Source: Malus domestica
Taxonomy: Eukaryota; Streptophyta; Magnoliopsida; Rosales; Rosaceae
Assembly (NCBI RefSeq): GCF_042453785.1
Contig: NC_091675.1
Coordinates: forward strand, 1,624,501 to 1,688,500
Direction of reading: 5' to 3'
DNA length: 64,000 nucleotides
Positions 59,122 through 64,000 of this stretch are shown here, in pieces (position 1 is the first letter of the stretch; each line of letters starts with the position of its first letter). Under the pieces are notes generated by a model. It did not search any database and had not been told where the DNA came from. It saw only the letters and a program-made list of their open reading frames with translations. The position numbers were made by a program, and so were the translations under genes.

Positions 59122-61407
59122 AAGAATATGATTCTCTCCTCTTGTTTATTTCCTTATCTTTTTTCATTTTTTATTTGAACGATCACGATTAAACCATATC
59201 AATATTTTATATTAATTTTTTATAAAAATAAAATAAAATAAAAAATATAAAAGGAGGAGATGAAAAAAAACGAAGAGATAATCCTAGTCTAAATTTATAT
59301 GGATATTATTGTTGATGGGAACCTGAGTTGTTTATCATGACCATAATAAGTGAATCCTATTTGATTCAAAGGAAGAAAAAAGTCACGAAATCAAGGATTC
59401 GTACTATTTAGACGTAAGATTCGTGGAATTTGATGACTTACGTGGAAAGGTGACCGCCATTTTGAAATATGGAAAAGCTGATAGGTGCTGCTGATAAGAT
59501 CGGTCGAAGACTTTTATCATCTTGTTTTTGAACTTTTATTATTTAAATTTTATGATGGAATTTTAAATTTTTTTATAATATCAAAACAGATTGTTTAATA
59601 CGGGAAGTTCTACAGCCACCCGTGATCTACATCATACAATTTATCTTGTATATGTGATAGTCTTAAAAATTCGTCAAACATTAAGAGACATGTTATATGA
59701 GAAATGTTAAGGAGGGGAGAGAATTATGCTTCATATTATATGAGAAGTGTTAAGAATATTCTTTTAAAATGATATTCTATATAATTCTTTATTGCCTCAC
59801 AATTTAAAGTTAATTTCTACGTAAATATTATAAAATATTAAGCAAAAAATAAGAGATTAGAAAGTTCACGTAGAATCACACATTTACAAAAATATCCTTT
59901 ACATTTCTCATATTATGTCGTACATAAACAAAAAAATACTATTGGATGAGCTTAAATAATAATGATAAAGCCACGTAGCAAGCCTGGAAGAAAATCACAC
60001 ATTTCACTAATCAGCTTGATGCACCTTAATTCAACATTTGACTAATGACTTTTTTTTGGTTATTGTTTGATACAAATGAGTTTATAATAATAAAAATACC
60101 AACGTGAAATATGTAGGTTTATTTGTTAATTATTTGAGGGGTGCTTTCAGGGTGATCGAATGGAAATTGAAACAAAGGTGTTGATTAAGTTGGAGTCTCT
60201 AGCTAATGACGGTGTGTGTGAGTGGGATTAACAACGCCTCATGTGGTACCAAGACTACGGAGGAAATGATATTTTTCAGGCAACACAGTAACAGTTTTAT
60301 TACCATTATAAGAAAAGGTATAAACTTCAAATAGAGTATCTTGAGTTAAATCTGAATGATCCTTAAACAAAATAGATTTCAATACAAAAAACAAGGTCAA
60401 CTTGGCCAATCTCACCATATCGGCAGATCTTTGGGTATGACTAGCATAATAACACATCAAGCACTCTAAAGCCAAATGTACTTCAATCTTGGCAATTAGA
60501 AAATCAATCACATCATAACCCGCCTTATGAGAGACTTTGCGTACAAAATTGCCAGCAAAACTAGTAAAAGAACACTATTTACATACAAGCAACGCCAACT
60601 TAAAAAAGAAACTGCTAAAGAAACAACTAGTGACGTTTACAATAATGACTCTACATTCAAAACCACAAACAAAAGCATCGATTATATTACGATAAATCGT
60701 ACCAACGTCACCATGAGACATGAAAGAAAGATTCAAGCTCAAAAAGGCAAATCTAACATGGATGAAAGCAGCACTATAATCTAGAAAACCCACATCATTA
60801 AAACTCAACTTCATCTCTTGCCAAACCCACACTACCCAAAACAACCACAAACGGAAGATTTTGAAGGAAAATTGGATTGAAAAGGACAAAAAAAATAATT
60901 GATAGAGAACTCAAATATAAGCAAGCTTAGGCTAAGACTTAATCACCACAAAAGGGACTAATAAAATTAGTATGTCATCAATGTGTGATAACAAAAAAAA
61001 ATCACTTAAATGTTTCGTTCTTTGTCACATGGTTAACGCTCACAGCACAACAATGGTTATACACTATATGTTTGGTGGATGGAAGATTCCCCTGATTTCC
61101 TTAGGGATATCTTGTAATTTGATTATGTATTGACATTTGAGAATAGATCCTTTCATCGTGCGGGACGGTCTTTTTCTTTAGATCGGATTGAAATTTCCGG
61201 CAAGATTTTATCGAGGTCCAATATAAACACTATTCTTAGTTTGTTGTCAATTTGTATTTGTATTACTTTGTTTGTAATGAATATCAAATATTGTATTTCT
61301 CTAAAAAAAAAATTAAAAAAAGTCTCGGCCTTTCTATCTTCTGGATAGTATGTTTGACAAAGTAATCAATCACATAATTGATGCTGACCAAAAAAACAAA
61401 AAAAAAA
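59122..61407. other. AT-rich intergenic region
   Basis: No gene supported. ATATGAGAA(G/A)TGTTAAG occurs twice near 59694-59756 and inverted at about 59902-59920 (CTTTACATTTCTCATATTATG), so a decayed MITE is possible. Minus-strand frames at 60239-60889 are AT-driven and match nothing recognised. Confidence 0.4.
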
Positions 61408-61650
61408 GGGTTGTGATTTTCACACACCCTTAACTACTTTTCCCACACCCCTCCCTATTTTTTAGTACTTAATTGGTATCCTACTAATTATTCTTCCATA
61501 TATACCCTCTCCCTATTTAATCTTTCATTAATTACCATAAAAAAGTAGGAAGGGTATATATGGAAGATTAAATAGTAGGAAACCAATTAACTATTAAAAA
61601 ATAGGGAGGGTGTGGGAAAAGTAGTTAAGGGTGTGTGAAAATCACAACCC
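61408..61650. mobile_element. 243-bp nearly perfect palindromic (foldback) MITE
   Basis: Both arms start GGGTTGTGATTTTCACACAC and stay nearly identical for about 58 bases, with weaker pairing to the centre (about 120 bases per arm), so the whole element can fold into one hairpin. It lies between A runs, so no target duplication can be defined. Confidence 0.88.
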
Positions 61651-61742
61651 AAAAAAAATCATGTCGTTGATGAGCCGCCGCAAGAGAGAGAAAAATGTAC
61701 AATCCCTTTCTTTTTGTTTCGTTGTTTTTGAAATATAATTTA

Positions 61743-62779
61743 GGATAAATTACATAATAACTCTTCAGGTTTGAGATTTATTACAATCTCATACAATATC
61801 TTTAAAACATTTCACTTTCATAGCTCACGTACTATTTTATTTCAAAATAATACATCCGTTACATTTTTCATCAATAGATCCGTTAAGTGCTGACGTGGCT
61901 GCCAAATGTATGCCATGTGGCAAAATATATATATATATATATATATATAAACACACATACACACACGTAGAACCCATCCCTTTCTCTGTTTCAATCGACC
62001 GCCATGTGTGCACCAGTACTCTGGCGCCCCCAAATCACACCCTCTCTTTCTCTCTAATCCCTAAACCCAGAAATTGCGCACCAAACTTCATCGTCCCTGA
62101 TCATCTTCTCCTTAAAAAGCACAAACAAAAATCCAGGAAACTCTCTCTATATATCTCTAGATTTCCGACGATGCCGAGGCGAAAACGAGGAGTTATAGCC
62201 TAGGACTGGGAGCTGGTGGTCCTCCAGAAGAAGCCCAATAAGGCCAGCGCCCTCCGCGACCCGAAGGCGGTGAACCACGCGATGCGGTTGGGTGCGCTGG
62301 TCTAGACCATCAAGAAATTCGACGGGGGCTCGAACAAGAAGGCAGGGACAATGGTTAGCGTGAAGAAGCTCGAGGAGGTGGGTGAAGGCGAAGGGGGAGG
62401 ATCTGGTGCGGAGGATCGGGGAGGCGGTGAGGTGGAGTATGAGGTTGAGAGAGGTGAGGAGAGGTTGAATCTAGAGATTGTCGAAGAAAGGGGTTGCGGG
62501 GAAGGGGAAAGGGAAGGGATGGGGTTCCACGTGTGTTTTTTTTATTTAAAATTTTTTAAATTTAGAAGATTAAGGTTTTTTTTTAAATCAATTTTTTTTT
62601 GCCACGTGGCATACATTTGGCAGCCACGTTAGCACTTAATGGATTAATGAATGGAAAATGTAACAGATATATTATTTTGAAATAAAATAGTATGTGGGGT
62701 ATGAAAGTGAAATGTTTTAAAGATGTTGTATGAGTTTGTAATAGATATCAAACTTGAAAGGCTACTATGTAATTTACCT
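61743..62779 (+). mobile_element. Pack-MULE carrying an MBF1c gene fragment
   Basis: Inverted ends of about 180 bp: 61743-61925 starts GGATAAATTACATAATAACT; 62597-62779 ends AGTAGCC/GGCTACTATGTAATTTACCT in the opposite sense. Shared inner blocks include TTAAAACATTTCACTTTCAT, ATTTTATTTCAAAATAATA and CGTGGCTGCCAAATGTATGCC. An exact 9-bp target duplication TATAATTTA flanks it (61734-61742, 62780-62788). The interior holds a host gene fragment rather than transposase, which defines a Pack-MULE. An AT/AC microsatellite (61927-61966) lies just inside the left end. Confidence 0.93.
62171..62377 (+). pseudogene. MBF1C: Captured N-terminal half of multiprotein bridging factor 1 (MBF1c type)
   Basis: Read from the ATG at 62171 the codons give MPRRKRGVIA, a stop, DWELVVLQKKPNKASALRDP, KAVNHAMRLGALV, a stop, TIKKFDGGSNKKAG and VSVKKLEE. 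This matches the MBF1 N-terminal domain in order and spacing; MPSRYPGAVTQDWEPVVL is the MBF1c start as I recall it. Both stops (TAG at 62201-62203 and 62303-62305) sit at conserved glutamines (residues 11 and 45), so each is CAG to TAG. The captured piece includes the 5' leader (about 61970-62170, with CTCTCTTTCTCTCTAATCCC). It ends after about residue 69, so the helix-turn-helix domain is absent. MBF1c is a stress-response transcriptional coactivator; this copy cannot make it. Confidence 0.9.
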
Positions 62780-62788
62780 TATAATTTA

Positions 62789-63778
62789 ACTCCTTAAATT
62801 CAATTTTTATACATACAAGCCGACATAATTTCTTTACGGACGATACTTGGATGCTGAACACTCAGCACACTAATATTACTTACCACTAGTGGATCAATGG
62901 AATTTAAACGTCTGTTCTTTGAAACCCATCCTAACAATTGCTATCGTAATACCCAAACACCAAACTGTCACCCTATGTCACTAACCAAAGCAGCATCTTC
63001 TTCCCCTCACGTCTTCCATGGCAGATCTCACCAACCAATTCATCTCTCCTCCGTCAACCCCACCTCCATTCCCTCGTCCAACCTATCCTCCGTCCTCCAC
63101 AACAAGTCCGCGACCACGGCTACCTAGTCGACTCCGCCGCCATCGTCTGCAAGATACTTTAGCAATCGCGGAGCAATACTCTTTTGGAACGACGACGTCG
63201 ATCATCGCGGGAGACCGTCCTTAGCATATAACACATGTCATGTCTTTATTGGCCATGTATGTTAGTGAGTAAAATGGTACTGAGTAGTCAGTACCCAAGT
63301 ATTGTCCTTATTTTTACTCCCGATCACAATGATCCACGTAAGAAAATTCATTAATTATACTTTATTTTACAAATTTTATATTTTTCGAATACCTAAAATA
63401 TCCTTATTGCATATTTGATTGACACAATTAATTTTGTACAAGTTGTAAAGGAAATTAATGATTTGCCAAAATAAAAAGGAAAAAAAAAAAAAGAGAATTG
63501 GAATAGATAAGTTCTCTTTACAGAAATTTAATTCAACGGCTAAAGTTATTATAACTTTTAATTAGATTCTCTGTTTGTAGTCGTTAAATCAAATTTTAAA
63601 AATTCAAATTGATTGATTAAGTGAATTTAATAAAAAGAATCCGGCTCTTTATTATAAACCATCTATCTTTTACTCTTTAACATGTCTCGAGAATAAAAAG
63701 TTATTTATTTCAATCGATTCATACGTAGTACACGTGCACATATTACTCCTGTATATCTCTCTGTGTGTGACAGAGCTC
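62789..63778. other. Intergenic region upstream of the P450 gene
   Basis: 62890-63230 is GC-richer and Ser/Pro-coding in several frames, perhaps a gene fragment, but nothing was recognised. The rest is AT-rich. A G-box CACGTG lies at 63731-63736, about 45 bases before the TATA box. Confidence 0.4.
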
Positions 63779-63786
63779 TATATAAA
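63779..63786 (+). promoter_or_regulatory. TATA box of the cytochrome P450 gene
   Basis: TATATAAA, 66 bases before the ATG at 63852, leaving a short leader of about 35-40 bases. The G-box at 63731 may be a control site. Confidence 0.75.
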
Positions 63787-63851
63787 CTTAAGCCTTCACC
63801 CAGTTCGGTAAAAATCACTGTCTCTAGCTGTCTAATGTTTGAGTTGCAATA

Positions 63852-64000
63852 ATGGATTCTCTCCCTTATGCAAACTCTATCACTGCTGGCCTGTTCACAG
63901 TATTCATCGTGTTCTATTACTTATCACGAAGATGGAGAGCTGCCAATCACAAGGGAAAATTATCCCCACCAGAAGCCAAGGGTGGATGGCCTATATTTGG
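63852..64000 (+). CDS. Cytochrome P450, CYP82-like, 5' end only
   Basis: The first 49 codons of a gene that runs past the window edge: MDSLPYANSITAGLFTVFIV, then FYYLSRRWRA and a Lys-rich link, then LSPPEAKGGWPIFG. A hydrophobic ER anchor, basic stop-transfer residues and the proline-rich hinge PPEAxGxWPI(F/I)G define a plant microsomal P450. The PPEAGGAWPI-type hinge is typical of CYP82, a family of monooxygenases in specialised metabolism (terpenoids, alkaloids, flavonoids). The heme region lies outside, so substrate and intactness cannot be judged. Confidence 0.85.
   Translation, partial: MDSLPYANSITAGLFTVFIVFYYLSRRWRAANHKGKLSPPEAKGGWPIF

Noticed and set aside
60239-60889. Minus-strand frames of 90 and 104 codons
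   Set aside because: AT-rich, Phe/Leu-rich and not linked by good splice sites; I could not match them to ASY1/HORMA or LINE proteins, which were considered.
62897-63224. Ser/Pro-rich frames before the P450
   Set aside because: Three competing frames, none dominant. One gives QVRDHGYLVDSAAIVCKIL, which looks protein-like, but no family could be named.
1-64000. tRNA, rRNA, CRISPR arrays
   Set aside because: No complete tRNA cloverleaf, rRNA segment or spaced repeat array was found. Box B-like sequences belong to SINEs.

Overview
The window is nuclear DNA from a flowering plant, probably a eudicot of the rose family (apple/pear group). The evidence is long AT-rich intergenic DNA, GT-AG introns, proteins closest to Arabidopsis families I know, and many short repeats of kinds I recall from apple and pear DNA. 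The species call is from memory of such repeats and is only moderately secure.

The first 47 kb is gene-rich. In order it holds a leucine-rich-repeat receptor kinase with a degenerate kinase domain (519-3937, +); a HAD-family IMP/GMP-type 5'-nucleotidase of 16 coding exons (4696-8235, -); a small predicted plastid or thylakoid-lumen protein of unknown function (13065-14505, +); a class I SAM methyltransferase of the leucine-carboxyl-methyltransferase type (15419-16949, -); a CNNM/DUF21-CBS membrane protein (18912-22496, +); a Golgi methyltransferase of the PMT28 type (24085-27488, +); TYW1, the wybutosine enzyme with flavodoxin and radical-SAM domains (28298-31243, +); a small AT-hook protein (33718-34176, -); an At1g01500-like membrane protein (43392-45339, +); and a Sec14-like lipid-transfer protein (46075-47363, -). 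For all multi-exon genes the joined exons were worked out by hand and give one open frame whose length is a multiple of three. The final 149 bases open a cytochrome P450 (CYP82-like) with a clear TATA box.

The stretches 34-42 kb and 48-63 kb are mostly mobile-element DNA. The main items are: a fossil LTR element (38769-41614) with a 5-bp target duplication, carrying an antisense plant-mobile-domain reading frame with its own TATA box; a Pack-MULE (61743-62779) with 9-bp target duplications and about 180-bp inverted ends that captured the 5' leader and N-terminal half of an MBF1c-type coactivator gene; a MULE-derived MITE nested in another MITE near 48 kb; a Ds-like hAT element (56312-57296) with an exact 8-bp target duplication; two diverged direct copies of an LTR-like repeat (52.6-56.2 kb); about ten MITEs, and three copies of one tRNA-derived SINE family.

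The genes are independent housekeeping or signalling loci, with no operon-like logic. By memory of Arabidopsis, the nucleotidase and TYW1 correspond to neighbours At1g75210/At1g75200, and the 43-47 kb pair to the nearby At1g01500/At1g01630, so parts of this order look like conserved microsynteny. No rRNA, tRNA or CRISPR array was seen.
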